Assembly: GCA_050247235.1 (NCBI GenBank)
Contig: JBFWUN010000015.1
Coordinates: 15,525 to 79,524 of the forward strand
Source: CAIKBL01 sp050247235
GTDB taxonomy: Bacteria; Pseudomonadota; Gammaproteobacteria; Ga0077536
DNA length: 64,000 nucleotides
Direction of reading: 5' to 3'
Shown: piece by piece, positions 34,642-43,533 of the stretch
How the letters are laid out: every line of letters begins with the position of its first letter
Numbering within the stretch: position 1 is the stretch's first letter
Made by a program: the position numbers and the translations under genes
The notes under the pieces: generated by a model
Told to the model about the DNA's origin: nothing
The model's database searches: none
What the model saw: the letters and a program-made list of their open reading frames with translations, nothing else

Positions 34642-35058
34642 ATGAGCGCAGAGGTCATCGCAACCAAGGCCCGACCCCGTGGCCGGTACCCGCATTACCG
34701 GCGCGCCGGAGACTTCATCTTCGTGTCGGGCACCAGTCCGCGACAGGCGGACAATTCCTTTCCGGGCGCCGAGGTCGATGCGCTCGGCACCGTGCGTTTC
34801 GACATCCGTGCGCAGACCCGCGCCACTTTGCAGAACATCGCGGACATCCTCGCGGCCGCCGGTGCGAGTCTCGCGGACGTGGTGGACGTGTCGGCTTTCC
34901 TCGTCGACATGAGCGACTTCGGGGGCTACAACGAGGTCTACGCGGAGTTCTTCGATTACGACGGTCCGACGCGCACGACGGTGGCCGTTCACCAGCTCCC
35001 GCACCCGCTGATTCGCATCGAGATCAAGTGCACCGCGTACAAACCGCTCGTGAAGTAA
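34642..35058 (+). CDS. RidA-family protein, probable 2-aminomuconate deaminase
   Basis: A 138-residue member of the YjgF/YER057c/UK114 (RidA) family. The N-terminal YPHYRRAGDFIFVSGTSPRQADN, the internal QTRATLQNIADILAAAGASLADVVDVSAFLVDM and the C-terminal HPLIRIEIKCTAYKP show the fold and the conserved Arg that binds the substrate carboxylate. Its direct coupling to the two 2-aminophenol 1,6-dioxygenase subunits makes 2-aminomuconate deaminase (release of ammonia in meta-cleavage of aminophenols) the best assignment; generic enamine deaminase is the fallback. Ten bases separate its stop from the dioxygenase beta start. Confidence 0.82.
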   Translation: MSAEVIATKARPRGRYPHYRRAGDFIFVSGTSPRQADNSFPGAEVDALGTVRFDIRAQTRATLQNIADILAAAGASLADVVDVSAFLVDMSDFGGYNEVYAEFFDYDGPTRTTVAVHQLPHPLIRIEIKCTAYKPLVK

Positions 35059-35068
35059 AGGAGGCAGC

Positions 35069-35959
35069 ATGCGCAAGGGAGAGATAATCGCCGGTTTTCT
35101 CGCGCCACACCCCCCGCATCTCGTGTACGCGGAAAACCCGCCGCAGAACGAGCCGCGCTCGCGCGGCGGCTGGGAGCAGCTGCGCTGGGCCTACGAGCGC
35201 GCGCGGCAGAGCATCGAGCGACTGCGGCCCGACGTGCTGCTGGTGCATTCGCCGCACTGGGTCACGCAGGTCGGGCATCATTTCCTGGGCGTGCGCAGGC
35301 TCACCGGCAAATCGGTCGACCCGATCTTCCCCAACCTGTTCCGCTACGATTTCGCGCTCGACGTGGACGTGGAACTCGCCGAGGCGTGCTGCGTCGAGGC
35401 GCGTGCGCGCGGCCTTGTCGGCAAAATGATGCGCAATCCGAACTTCCGGGTCGATTACGGCACCATTACGACCCTGCACATGATCCGCCCGCAGTGGGAC
35501 ATCCCCGTGGTCGGCATCTCCGCCAACAATTCGCCGTACTACCTGAAGATGGAGGAAGGCCTCGGCGAGATGGCGACGCTCGGCGAAGCCACTCGCGCGG
35601 CGATCGAGAAGACCGGGCGGCGCGCCGTGCTGCTCGCGTCCAACACGCTGTGTCACTGGCACTTCCATGAAGAACCCGCGATCCCGGAGGATATGTCCCG
35701 GGAGCACCCGCAGAACTACGCAGGCTACCTGTGGGATATGCGGATCATCGAACTCCTGCGCCAGGGTCGCACGCGAGAGGTGTTCGAGATCCTGCCGCAG
35801 TTCATCCAGGAGGCGTTCGCGGAAGTGAAATCCGGCGCCTTCACGTGGATGTTCTCGGCGATGGGCTACCCGGAGATCCCGGGCGAGCTCCACGGCTACG
35901 GCACGGTGATCGGCACCGGCAACGCGGTCATGGAGTGGGACCTGACGCGCGCAGCCTGA
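35069..35959 (+). CDS. amnB: 2-aminophenol 1,6-dioxygenase beta (catalytic) subunit
   Basis: A 296-residue LigB-type extradiol dioxygenase, the catalytic subunit of 2-aminophenol 1,6-dioxygenase, which opens the ring to 2-aminomuconate semialdehyde. Iron ligands appear as H14 (FLAPHPPH), H63 (VHSPHW) and E252 (QEAFAEVKSGAFTW), corresponding to the His-His-Glu triad of this class. The additional His196 in NTLCHWHFHEEP is the expected acid-base residue. AAGGAGG before the ATG gives strong translation. The alpha subunit follows 32 bp on. A ring-cleaving enzyme for a related aminated or hydroxylated aromatic cannot be excluded. Confidence 0.87.
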   Translation: MRKGEIIAGFLAPHPPHLVYAENPPQNEPRSRGGWEQLRWAYERARQSIERLRPDVLLVHSPHWVTQVGHHFLGVRRLTGKSVDPIFPNLFRYDFALDVDVELAEACCVEARARGLVGKMMRNPNFRVDYGTITTLHMIRPQWDIPVVGISANNSPYYLKMEEGLGEMATLGEATRAAIEKTGRRAVLLASNTLCHWHFHEEPAIPEDMSREHPQNYAGYLWDMRIIELLRQGRTREVFEILPQFIQEAFAEVKSGAFTWMFSAMGYPEIPGELHGYGTVIGTGNAVMEWDLTRAA

Positions 35960-35991
35960 TCCACCCCTGACACCCTTCACGAGGAAACCCG

Positions 35992-36804
35992 ATGCCGCTC
36001 GTCGCTGCCTTCCTGGTTCCCGGTTCGCCATTGCATTTCCTGCGGCCCGAGGTCGCGCCGTGGGCACCGCTCGTGGCGGCCCACCGGCGCGCGGCCGACA
36101 CGCTCGCGGACGCGCGACCGGACGTGCTGATCGTCTATTCCACGCAGTGGCTCGCGGTGCTCGACGAACTATGGCAGACGCGCGCGCACGTGCAAGGACT
36201 CCATGTCGACGAGAACTGGTACGAGTTCGGCGACCTGCCATTCGATATGCGTGTCGACACGGCGCTCGCACAGGCCTGCATCGCGGCGTCGGCGACCATC
36301 GGCGTGCGTTCGAAGGGCGTGGACTACGACGGCTTTCCAATCGACACCGGCACGATTGTCGCCAACGGGTTCCTCAATCCTGGCCGCCGGGTCCCGCTCG
36401 TCATCGTCGCGAACAACGTCTACCACGACTGGCAGACCACCGAACGTCTCGGCGCGCTCGCCGCTGCCGAGGCAGAACGGCTTGGCCGCCGCTACGCCGT
36501 GCTCGGCGTGGGTGGACTGTCGGGGACAATCTTCCGCGAGGAAATCGCGCCGGCGGATGACCGCGTTGCCTCCGCTGCCGATGATGCGCTGAACCGGCAG
36601 ATGCTCGAGACGCTCGCCCGCCCGGACGGCGACGCACTGCGCGTGTTCTGCGCGGATTACGCGGCCAAGGCACGCGCGGACATGGGCATGAAGCATCTTG
36701 CGTTCGTACTCGGGGCGCTCGGCCCACGGTTCGCGGGCGCGCGCACGCTCGGCTACGGGCCGAGCTACGGCAGCGGCGCCGCGGTGGTGCAGTTCGACGT
36801 CTGA
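35992..36804 (+). CDS. amnA: 2-aminophenol 1,6-dioxygenase alpha (non-catalytic) subunit
   Basis: A 270-residue LigB-fold protein paired with the preceding subunit. The positions of the iron-binding histidines are lost: where the beta subunit has APHPPH this one has VPGSPLHF, and where it has HSPHW this one has YSTQWL. That is what the structural alpha subunit of this enzyme class shows. GYGPSYGSGAAVVQFDV at the C-terminus mirrors the end of the beta subunit, pointing to an ancient duplication. GAGGAAACCCG precedes the ATG. No semialdehyde dehydrogenase follows; the convergent GFA-type gene is next. Confidence 0.87.
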   Translation: MPLVAAFLVPGSPLHFLRPEVAPWAPLVAAHRRAADTLADARPDVLIVYSTQWLAVLDELWQTRAHVQGLHVDENWYEFGDLPFDMRVDTALAQACIAASATIGVRSKGVDYDGFPIDTGTIVANGFLNPGRRVPLVIVANNVYHDWQTTERLGALAAAEAERLGRRYAVLGVGGLSGTIFREEIAPADDRVASAADDALNRQMLETLARPDGDALRVFCADYAAKARADMGMKHLAFVLGALGPRFAGARTLGYGPSYGSGAAVVQFDV

Positions 36805-36817
36805 CCCGCGCGCCGCG

Positions 36818-37237
36818 TTACAGCGGCGGCATGCCCGGGTAGGACGGCAGCGCGGGATCCATCGCGTCCCAGCGGGCCGCGCTCGCGGTGAAGATGTTCA
36901 TCGTCGGCTGGAACAGGTTGGGGTCATCGTAGGCGCCGGCCTGCACCAGCAGCAGTCCCGCCATGGTCTCGGCCTTGCCGGTCAGGCGCGCGCCACACTC
37001 CGGACAGAAGCCCTCCCACACCTTGCCCCCGGAATCGCCACGCCGCTCGAAGTAGCGGATCGGGCCGGTCACCTCGACGTCCGCTTCCGGATACGCGGCC
37101 ACCGGCGTGTAGCCGCTGCCCGTGATCCTCTGGCAGACACGGCAGTGACAGTTCACCGCGAAACGCGGGACACCGCGGGCGCGGAAGCGCACGCGACCGC
37201 ACAGGCAGCCGCCGGTGACGCCCTCGGTTGCATTCAT
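36818..37237 (-). CDS. GFA/CENP-V domain protein
   Basis: A 139-residue zinc-binding protein of the glutathione-dependent formaldehyde-activating (GFA)/CENP-V family. Zinc ligands are GCLCGRVRF near the N-terminus, CHCRVCQRITGS in the middle and FCPECGARL further on, the usual layout. Most members do not activate formaldehyde and their role is unclear. AAGGGG seven bases upstream sets the start at 37237. The stop is 13 bp from the convergent dioxygenase alpha stop. Upstream on the same strand is homospermidine synthase, 10 bp away, so the two are probably co-transcribed. Confidence 0.88.
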   Translation of the reverse strand: MNATEGVTGGCLCGRVRFRARGVPRFAVNCHCRVCQRITGSGYTPVAAYPEADVEVTGPIRYFERRGDSGGKVWEGFCPECGARLTGKAETMAGLLLVQAGAYDDPNLFQPTMNIFTASAARWDAMDPALPSYPGMPPL

Positions 37238-37247
37238 GTCTGCCCCT

Positions 37248-38681
37248 TCATACCACGCGGACATTGGAGAACTGCCACGGGTCGCGCGTGTCGAGCGCTT
37301 CGGGAAACAGTTCCCCGCGCTGATGGAGCGGCGTCCAGTCCGAGTAGGCGCCGACCACCGGTCCGAGATACGGCATGCAGATCGCGAGATTGCGCCGGAA
37401 ATCCATCTCGTCGGGTTCCACGATACCGCGCGCGGGATTCTCGATCGCCCAGATCATGCCCGACAGCACCGCGACGCAGACCTGCAGGCTCGTCGCGCTG
37501 TTGTACGGCGCGAGTGCGCGTGCTTCCTCGATGGATAGCTGCGAACCGTACCAGTAGGCATTGCGTGAGTGTCCCGCGAGCAGCACGCCCAGTTCGTCGA
37601 CGCCGTGCACGATGTCGTCCATCAGGATCCGCTTGCGGGACTGGAGGTGCCAGTTGCGGCCCGCCAGTTCGTGTACCGACAGCACGGCGGAATCACACGG
37701 GTGGTAGGCGTAGTGCACAGTGGGACGATACGTCACGCGCTCGCCGTCGCGCACCGTGTAGTAGTCCGAGATCGAGATCGATTCGCCGTGCGTGATCAGG
37801 AACCCGTGGAAGTGCCCGGCCAGCGGCGTCCATGTGCGCACCCGCGTGCTTGCGCCGGGGCGCAGCAGGTAGACCGCGCTGTCGCAGCCGAAGTCATGGC
37901 GACGCGCATCCTCGGGCAGGTGCGCTTCGTGCGTTCCCCATCCGAGTTCCGCGGGCTGCGACCCTTCGCTGTAGAACCCGTCCACGGACCAGGTGTTGAC
38001 GAACTCCCCCACCGCCTTGGGGACATCCGGTGTCTGCGTGTCGCGTTCGGCGATGTGCACTACCTTGACGCCGAGCCGCGCCGCGAGTTCCCCCCACGCG
38101 GCGCGGGTCTTCGGCTCCGGCACCTGCAGGCCGGTGTCCGACGCGATATTCAGCAGCGCCTGCTTGACGAAGTGCGACACCAGTCCGGGGTTCGCGCCGT
38201 GCGTGATGACGGCCGTGGCCCCGCCCGGTCGCGTCTTGCGCAAGGCAAGAGCGCTTTCGCGCAGCGCGTAGTTCGAACGCAACGAGGGTGACAGCGACGG
38301 ATCCGTGTACCCGCCCGGCCATGGTTCGATGCAGGTGTCGAGGTAAAGCGCACCGCGCTCGCCGGCGAACTCGATCAACGCAACGCTGGAGACGTCCACC
38401 GACAGGTTCAGCAGGAAGTCGCCGGGGCCGAGCATCGGCGCGAGGATCTGCCGGTAGTTGTCGCGGTCGAGCGGCTGGCAGAGAAAGCGGATCCCGAACA
38501 TTTCCGCTTCCGCGCGACCGGCTTCATCGGCCGTGATGATCGTGATGTGCGCGGGGTCGACGCCCTCGATGTGACGGAAAATCAGCGGCATCACCCCTTG
38601 CCCGATGCTGCCGAAGCCGACGCAGACGATGCGGCCGGGAAAGCGGGTGTGCCGTGTGGCGGGTACGGACTGCGCGGACAT
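37248..38681 (-). CDS. hss: Homospermidine synthase
   Basis: A 477-residue NAD-dependent enzyme that makes sym-homospermidine from putrescine, the same length as the Blastochloris enzyme. The dinucleotide-binding VGFGSIGQGVMPLIFRHI is near the N-terminus. LYLDTCIEPWPGGY and THGANPGLVSHFVKQAL are family blocks; the latter carries substrate-site residues. The C-terminal FRRNLAICMPYLGPVVGAYSDWTPL is also typical. The start at 38681 has GGAG 12 bases upstream. With the following GFA-type gene it forms a likely two-gene unit. It suggests homospermidine as a polyamine of this organism. Confidence 0.94.
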   Translation of the reverse strand: MSAQSVPATRHTRFPGRIVCVGFGSIGQGVMPLIFRHIEGVDPAHITIITADEAGRAEAEMFGIRFLCQPLDRDNYRQILAPMLGPGDFLLNLSVDVSSVALIEFAGERGALYLDTCIEPWPGGYTDPSLSPSLRSNYALRESALALRKTRPGGATAVITHGANPGLVSHFVKQALLNIASDTGLQVPEPKTRAAWGELAARLGVKVVHIAERDTQTPDVPKAVGEFVNTWSVDGFYSEGSQPAELGWGTHEAHLPEDARRHDFGCDSAVYLLRPGASTRVRTWTPLAGHFHGFLITHGESISISDYYTVRDGERVTYRPTVHYAYHPCDSAVLSVHELAGRNWHLQSRKRILMDDIVHGVDELGVLLAGHSRNAYWYGSQLSIEEARALAPYNSATSLQVCVAVLSGMIWAIENPARGIVEPDEMDFRRNLAICMPYLGPVVGAYSDWTPLHQRGELFPEALDTRDPWQFSNVRVV

Positions 38682-38815
38682 GAACGGGCTGCTCCAACGT
38701 GGTTGAACGGTCAGCCTGACGTCAATCCGGAGCGGGTGCAAGTCGTGCCCGTCGCCTCGCGTGCCCGTCGCTTTTGCGCTAGTGTCCGGACTGCCCCAAG
38801 ACCGGAGAACACCGC

Positions 38816-39205
38816 ATGTCCACCTCTCCCATGAAGCTCGTGACGGATCTCTGCAATTCGCTGCTCGACGCGGACATGGTGAAAACCTGCGCGTACCTCA
38901 GCGAGGACGTGGTGTATCACAACATGCCGTGGGCGCCCGTGGTCGGTCACGCGGAAGTCCGCAAGGTGCTGGACCCCCTCGTGCACGGCCCGAACTGCGC
39001 GCTGCGTCGCATGGAGATTTCCCACACGGTCGGCAACGGCGACATCGTGATGAACGCGCGACTGGAGACCTGGGAACGGCGCGGCATCCGTGTCGAGTTG
39101 CCCGTGGCGGGTCTGTTCGAGGTGCGCGACGGGCGCATCACACGCTGGTGTGACTACTGGGACCTGGCGACGATCCAGCCGCTGCTGAAGACGCTCAGCG
39201 ACTGA
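38816..39205 (+). CDS. Limonene-1,2-epoxide hydrolase-like (SnoaL/NTF2 fold) protein
   Basis: A 129-residue NTF2-fold protein resembling limonene-1,2-epoxide hydrolase. The water-binding Y34-x-N36 (YHN) is present, as are R82 and D113 (in WCDYWD), which correspond to Arg99 and Asp132 of the Rhodococcus enzyme. The position of the catalytic Asp101 is E84 (ARLETW) here. The enzyme may still be an epoxide hydrolase with altered chemistry, or a binding protein. It is divergent from homospermidine synthase. TAGTGT (38780-38785) could be a -10. Neighbours give no pathway clue beyond general aromatic and terpene catabolism. Confidence 0.78.
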   Translation: MSTSPMKLVTDLCNSLLDADMVKTCAYLSEDVVYHNMPWAPVVGHAEVRKVLDPLVHGPNCALRRMEISHTVGNGDIVMNARLETWERRGIRVELPVAGLFEVRDGRITRWCDYWDLATIQPLLKTLSD

Positions 39206-39321
39206 ACGGATTTCCCGCAGCCCCTTGGCGGGGCCCATTCACGCGCGGAGAGATACCGATGTGATGCGCGGGCAGCGCGCCGATCGAGGTGCCGCGGCGC
39301 GGAGACCGCGCCAGGTGAGGC

Positions 39322-39570
39322 TCAGAGACCGATTTCCTGGCGCAGCTTCTGTTCGGCGTCCTGGACCGCTTTTTCCTTGCGCGCGAGCTTTTTTTCCCTG
39401 GCGACCTCGGCCCTGGAGACCGCCTGCGCGATCTTGGCGAGCGCGGCGTCCTGCGCCTCCCCGGGCGCCAGCGTGAGCGCGGCTTCGAGATCGGACAACA
39501 GGACCGTGCGCTGCTTCGGCGGCAGCTTCCATAGCCTGAGCTTCAGCTCATGGACATTCGTGGACGTCAT
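39322..39570 (-). CDS. Small charged coiled-coil-like protein of unknown function
   Basis: An 82-residue hydrophilic protein starting at an ATG with GAGG ten bases upstream. The C-terminal half is rich in Ala, Lys, Glu and Arg with heptad-like spacing (residues about 45-80, VSRAEVAREKKLARKEKAVQ), suggesting a long helix or coiled coil. No Cys, no membrane segment, no motif I know. A much longer reading on the same frame (to 40008) has no coding character. It stands alone between the epoxide-hydrolase-like gene and the amidase. Confidence 0.6.
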   Translation of the reverse strand: MTSTNVHELKLRLWKLPPKQRTVLLSDLEAALTLAPGEAQDAALAKIAQAVSRAEVAREKKLARKEKAVQDAEQKLRQEIGL

Positions 39571-39785
39571 GAGGAATCCTCGTATTCGGGTCTGTGGACG
39601 GAGAATTGGGGGCCGTGGCCCGTGACGACGGCGGGCCACCGGGGCATGGTACCAGACCTGTCGATGCCTGAATGACTTCCAGGACCGCGCGCACTTCCGG
39701 CGTCGCGATCCCGGACCAGGTGATTCGACCGATCTATCGGCGCTACCAGCCCGGGAATTGAGACCGGGCCGGTCGGACAGGCAGG

Positions 39786-41225
39786 TCAGGCGTAATGCGG
39801 CGGGCGTCGCCCTGCCCACGGATGGGCCTGTTCGAGCTGCCCCGCCAGGCTCAGCAGCGTCTCCTCGTCGCCGGGTCGCCCGACGAACTGCATCGCGAGC
39901 GGCAGACCGGATTTCGCCTGCCACAAGGGCAGCATGATCGCCGGCTGGCCGGTCGTGTTGAACAGCGCTGTGAACACCGAGTACTGCTGAATGATGTGCT
40001 TCCACCATGCCATGGTGTCCATGCCCCTGGCGTTCTGGTCGAGTTCACCGAGCTTTGCCACATCGCGCGCGAGTCCCGGGGTCAGCAGCACGTCGTACCC
40101 GCGCATGACGGCCCCCACGTGGCGGCACACCGCGTTCTGCTGAACCATCGCGTGTTCCAGTTCGAAGGCCTTCACCGTCTGCCCGAACCGGTAGACCTCG
40201 AGCGTGACCGCCTCCACGGTCTTGGGTCCGATCCTGCGGCCCGTCGCCGCCGCGAACTGCTCCATGAAATAGCCGAGCGTCGTCGCCCACAGCCGGATCG
40301 TCGATTCGTTGAACGCATCCGCATCGTAGTTCAGCCTGACGGGTTCGCAGCGATGCCCAAGATCCTCGAGCAGCTTGCAGGTGTCGTCGAGGCGATCGCG
40401 AATCTCACGGGTGATCGCGCGTCCGCCCGGGAGCCGATCCACCACCCCAATCCGCAGCGGTGCGGGAGGGGTCATCGCGGCGGTCAGAAAACCGCGCCGC
40501 GGCGGTTCCGCGGTGTAGAAATAGCCGTCATCCGGACCCGCGACGGCATCCAGCAGCGCGGCGGAATCGCGCACCGAGCGCGTGTTGACGAACTCGATCG
40601 CGAGGCCCCACAGGAAAATCCCGGCATCGGGTCCCGTGGGTGTCCGGCCGCGCGTCGGTTTCAGGCCGACGACCCCGTTGCACGCGGCGGGGATCCGGAT
40701 TGATCCGCCCCCATCGTTTGCGTGCGCCAGCGGCACCATGCCCGAGCCCACGGCGGCCCCTGCGCCGCCGGACGAGCCGCCCACCGAGTAGCCGAGGTTC
40801 CAGGGATTGCGCGTGGAACCGTAGACGAGCGCCTCGCTGTTCGCGTTGAACGCCATCTCGGGTGTGGTCGTCGTGCCCACGGTCACGAGCCCGCTTGCAC
40901 GAACCCGTCGCATCAGCTCGGTGTCCGCGTCGAAGCGCACGCCGGCCGCCAGCCGCGAGCCCGCCGACGTCTGCATTCCCTTGAAGTGCATGCCGAACTC
41001 CTTCACCAGGAACGGCACGCCGCGGAACGGTCCGTGGGGCAGACCGCGCCTTACCTCGGCGAGCGCCTGGGCGCGCAACTTCTGCACGACGCAATTGAGC
41101 TCGGGGTTCAGGCGTTCGACCGCATCGAGCGCGCTGTCCACGAGATCCGCGGGCGAGACCTCGCCGCGGCGGACGAGTTCGGCAAGTCCCAGACCGTCGT
41201 ACCGGCTGTATTCAGGAAAGATCAT
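39786..41225 (-). CDS. Amidase (amidase signature family)
   Basis: A 479-residue amidase-signature enzyme. The Ser-cisSer-Lys triad is complete: K75 (PFLVKEFG), S151/S152 (GGSSGGAGAAV) and the nucleophile S175 (DGGGSIRIPA). It hydrolyses an amide bond; substrate unknown, and it is not GatA because gatB/gatC are absent and the length and C-terminus differ. I place the start at 41225 because GGAG lies eight bases before it; ATGs at 41231 and 41246 are too close to or upstream of that site. It is downstream of the hydroxyacyl-CoA-lyase-like gene on the same strand (98-bp gap). Confidence 0.92.
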   Translation of the reverse strand: MIFPEYSRYDGLGLAELVRRGEVSPADLVDSALDAVERLNPELNCVVQKLRAQALAEVRRGLPHGPFRGVPFLVKEFGMHFKGMQTSAGSRLAAGVRFDADTELMRRVRASGLVTVGTTTTPEMAFNANSEALVYGSTRNPWNLGYSVGGSSGGAGAAVGSGMVPLAHANDGGGSIRIPAACNGVVGLKPTRGRTPTGPDAGIFLWGLAIEFVNTRSVRDSAALLDAVAGPDDGYFYTAEPPRRGFLTAAMTPPAPLRIGVVDRLPGGRAITREIRDRLDDTCKLLEDLGHRCEPVRLNYDADAFNESTIRLWATTLGYFMEQFAAATGRRIGPKTVEAVTLEVYRFGQTVKAFELEHAMVQQNAVCRHVGAVMRGYDVLLTPGLARDVAKLGELDQNARGMDTMAWWKHIIQQYSVFTALFNTTGQPAIMLPLWQAKSGLPLAMQFVGRPGDEETLLSLAGQLEQAHPWAGRRPPHYA

Positions 41226-41323
41226 CGACATTTCTCCATGCTGCAAGCGTGTTCCGGGTGGTTTCGATCAATTCCGCGCGATCGCCCCGCAGGCGCCCAG
41301 TCCCCGATCGGCGCGGTTCGGGA

Positions 41324-42973
41324 TCAGCGCGTCAGCCATTCGAACTTCTGCGGCTTGCGCGTTGCCTGGGGGTTGATCATGACGTTGATGAGCGTCGGCA
41401 CCGCCGCGTCAGCGGCCTCGCGCAGCGCACGCCGCAGCGCGTCCGGCGTGGTCACGTGGTAGCCCTTGCCGCCGAATGCTTCGATCACGCGGTCGTAGCG
41501 GGCTTCCGGCGTGTAGGCGTGCGGGGGTACCGGATCGCTCAGCGTGGTTTCGCCGCTGCCGATGCCGTTGTTGTTGATCACGACGAACGTGATCGGCAGC
41601 CGGTAACGGCACGCGGTCTCGACTTCCATGCCACTGAAGCCGAACGCGGAATCCCCCTCCACGCAGAACACCTTCCGGCCCGGGTGCACGACGGCGGCGG
41701 CGATCGCGAACGCAAGCCCCACGCCCATCGTGCCGAACGTGCCGGCATCGAGCCGCTGGCGTGCGTCGTAGTTCAGCATCACGCTGCGCCCGATGTCCAT
41801 CGTGTTGGCGCCTTCGCTGCAGATGATCGCATCGCGCGGAATGTGCTCGCGGACTTCCCGCAGCGCGCGGTAGTACCCCATCGGCACGCTGTCGTCCTGC
41901 ATCATCGCGGTGACCTGTGCCTCGTTCTCGGTGATCTTCGTGCGCAGCGCCGACCACCACTCGGACCGTGCGGGAAACTCCCAGGGATGCGCCGCCAGCG
42001 CTGCGTTCAGCTGGTCCATCACCGCCTGCGCATCGCCCACGAGCGCGGCCGTGCTCGGCACGTTCGTGCCAACCTCCTCACCCGCCACGTCGATCTGCAG
42101 GATGCGGACATCGCGCGCAAAACGGGGCGGCTGTCCGAAATGCATGATCCAGTTCAGCCGCGCCCCGATCAGCAGCACCACGTCGGCTTCCTGCAGCGCG
42201 TGTGAACGCGCCGGCGCGACGGACAGCGCGTGATCATCGGGCACCACTCCCTTGCCCATCGGGGACGCGATGAACGGCAGGCGCGTGTGCTCCAGGAACG
42301 CCCGCACCGCGTGTTCCGCGCGCGCATAGGCAGCGCCCTTGCCCACGATCACGAGCGGCCGCCGCGCGGTGCGCAGTGCGGCGAGCGCGGCTTCGACCAC
42401 TGCCGGATCTGCCAGGCTCTTCGGCGCCGGCGGGCAGGCGGGCCGCCAGGGAATCGATGTTTCGTCGAGGCGATCCGTGATGATGTCGTTCGGCAGGTCG
42501 AGATAGACCGCGCCCGGCCGGCCGTACAGGGACGTCCGCACGCACTTCTCGATGTAAGCGGGCACGCGGGCCAGCGCATCGGGCCGCGTCGCGAGCTTCA
42601 CGAACGGTCGCGCGGCCTCAAGCTGCGGGGCCTCCTGGAAGGCGCCCTGTTCACGCTGATAGGAATCCGGCGCCCCGCTGATCAGCAGCATCGGCCAGCA
42701 GTTCGCCCACGCGTTCGACAATCCCGCGATGCCGTGCACCATGCCCGGACCACAGACGGTCAGGCACGCACCGGGGCGTTGGGTGAGGTACCCGACAGCA
42801 CCCGCCGCATAGCTCGCCGCCTGCTCGTTGCGAAAACCGTAGAACCGGACGCCTTCGGCCTGGGCGGCAGCGGCGAGTTCCATCACCGGGAACCCCACCA
42901 CGCCGAACAGGTGGTCGATGCCCTGCTGCTTCAGGCTGCGCGCGATGATTGTGCGCCCGTCGAGATCTGCCAT
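41324..42973 (-). CDS. Thiamine-diphosphate enzyme, 2-hydroxyacyl-CoA lyase / oxalyl-CoA decarboxylase-like
   Basis: A 549-residue ThDP enzyme. The N-terminal IIARSLKQQGIDHLFGVVGFPVMELA and FRNEQAASYAAGAVGYLTQRPG (activating Glu in NEQ) match 2-hydroxyacyl-CoA lyase (HACL) and oxalyl-CoA decarboxylase. The C-terminal cofactor motif runs GDSAFGFSGMEVETACRYRL to the Asn pair in VVINNNGIG. HACL-type enzymes split 2-hydroxyacyl-CoA to formyl-CoA and an aldehyde; oxalyl-CoA decarboxylase is the close alternative. No formyl-CoA transferase gene is seen nearby. GGGAG upstream supports the start. It precedes the amidase and follows the thioesterase on the same strand. Confidence 0.87.
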   Translation of the reverse strand: MADLDGRTIIARSLKQQGIDHLFGVVGFPVMELAAAAQAEGVRFYGFRNEQAASYAAGAVGYLTQRPGACLTVCGPGMVHGIAGLSNAWANCWPMLLISGAPDSYQREQGAFQEAPQLEAARPFVKLATRPDALARVPAYIEKCVRTSLYGRPGAVYLDLPNDIITDRLDETSIPWRPACPPAPKSLADPAVVEAALAALRTARRPLVIVGKGAAYARAEHAVRAFLEHTRLPFIASPMGKGVVPDDHALSVAPARSHALQEADVVLLIGARLNWIMHFGQPPRFARDVRILQIDVAGEEVGTNVPSTAALVGDAQAVMDQLNAALAAHPWEFPARSEWWSALRTKITENEAQVTAMMQDDSVPMGYYRALREVREHIPRDAIICSEGANTMDIGRSVMLNYDARQRLDAGTFGTMGVGLAFAIAAAVVHPGRKVFCVEGDSAFGFSGMEVETACRYRLPITFVVINNNGIGSGETTLSDPVPPHAYTPEARYDRVIEAFGGKGYHVTTPDALRRALREAADAAVPTLINVMINPQATRKPQKFEWLTR

Positions 42974-43023
42974 GGAACGCTCCCTTGGTTGGACGATTGC
43001 CGTACTCGAAGCTTCCCTTGGCC

Positions 43024-43527
43024 TCAGGGCCGCGGGCGCGGGGAATCCAGGCCGATTCTACGCCCGATCCAGCCGGGCGTCGGCAGCGCAGCCTGCGCCT
43101 TCTGCAAGGCGTGGATTCCTTCCAGCAGCACGGGATCGAACGGGCAGGTCCGGCGCGCTGCGAGGTCAAACGAGATGGACATGACTTCCTGGGTCGCCAG
43201 CAGGGTCGCCTCGCGATACATCGCCTGCGCGATGTGCGTGCGCTTGCCGTCGGTCGCCAGGATGCGCGACTCGATGCGCAGCGCGTCACCGAGATGCGCC
43301 TCGTTCTGGTACGTGAGATGACATTCGAGCGCGACGGTGGAACGTCCATGGGCTTCGCGGTAGGCGGGCGTGAGACCGTACGCGGCCTTCAGGTCCTCGA
43401 TCGCGACGTCGAATGCCGTGTTGTAGTACGCGACGTTCATGTGCGCGTTGTAATCGAGCCATTCGGGCTTTACCGTCAGGCAGGTTGTCACGAGGCCGCG
43501 GGCGGGGATTTCTTTCATGCAGGTCAT
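43024..43527 (-). CDS. Hotdog-fold acyl-CoA thioesterase
   Basis: A 167-residue single-hotdog thioesterase of the 4HBT/YbgC type. The strand-helix WLDYNAHMNVAYYNTAFDVAIED (Asp-Tyr-Asn-x-His motif, hot-dog helix) is characteristic, with the Asp or His near residue 25-29 as catalytic candidates. It likely frees a CoA thioester made in the neighbouring catabolic block. Starts at 43527 or 43518 (Met4) are both possible and neither has a clear ribosome site. It lies 50 bp upstream of the hydroxyacyl-CoA-lyase-like gene on the same strand, and a shared substrate chain is plausible. It is divergent from the lipoprotein gene. Confidence 0.87.
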   Translation of the reverse strand: MTCMKEIPARGLVTTCLTVKPEWLDYNAHMNVAYYNTAFDVAIEDLKAAYGLTPAYREAHGRSTVALECHLTYQNEAHLGDALRIESRILATDGKRTHIAQAMYREATLLATQEVMSISFDLAARRTCPFDPVLLEGIHALQKAQAALPTPGWIGRRIGLDSPRPRP

Positions 43528-43533
43528 TTCGGA

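Noticed and set aside
42949..43533. Upstream extension of the lipoprotein gene
   Set aside because: It runs antisense through the thioesterase gene; a start near 43534 gives the signal peptide.
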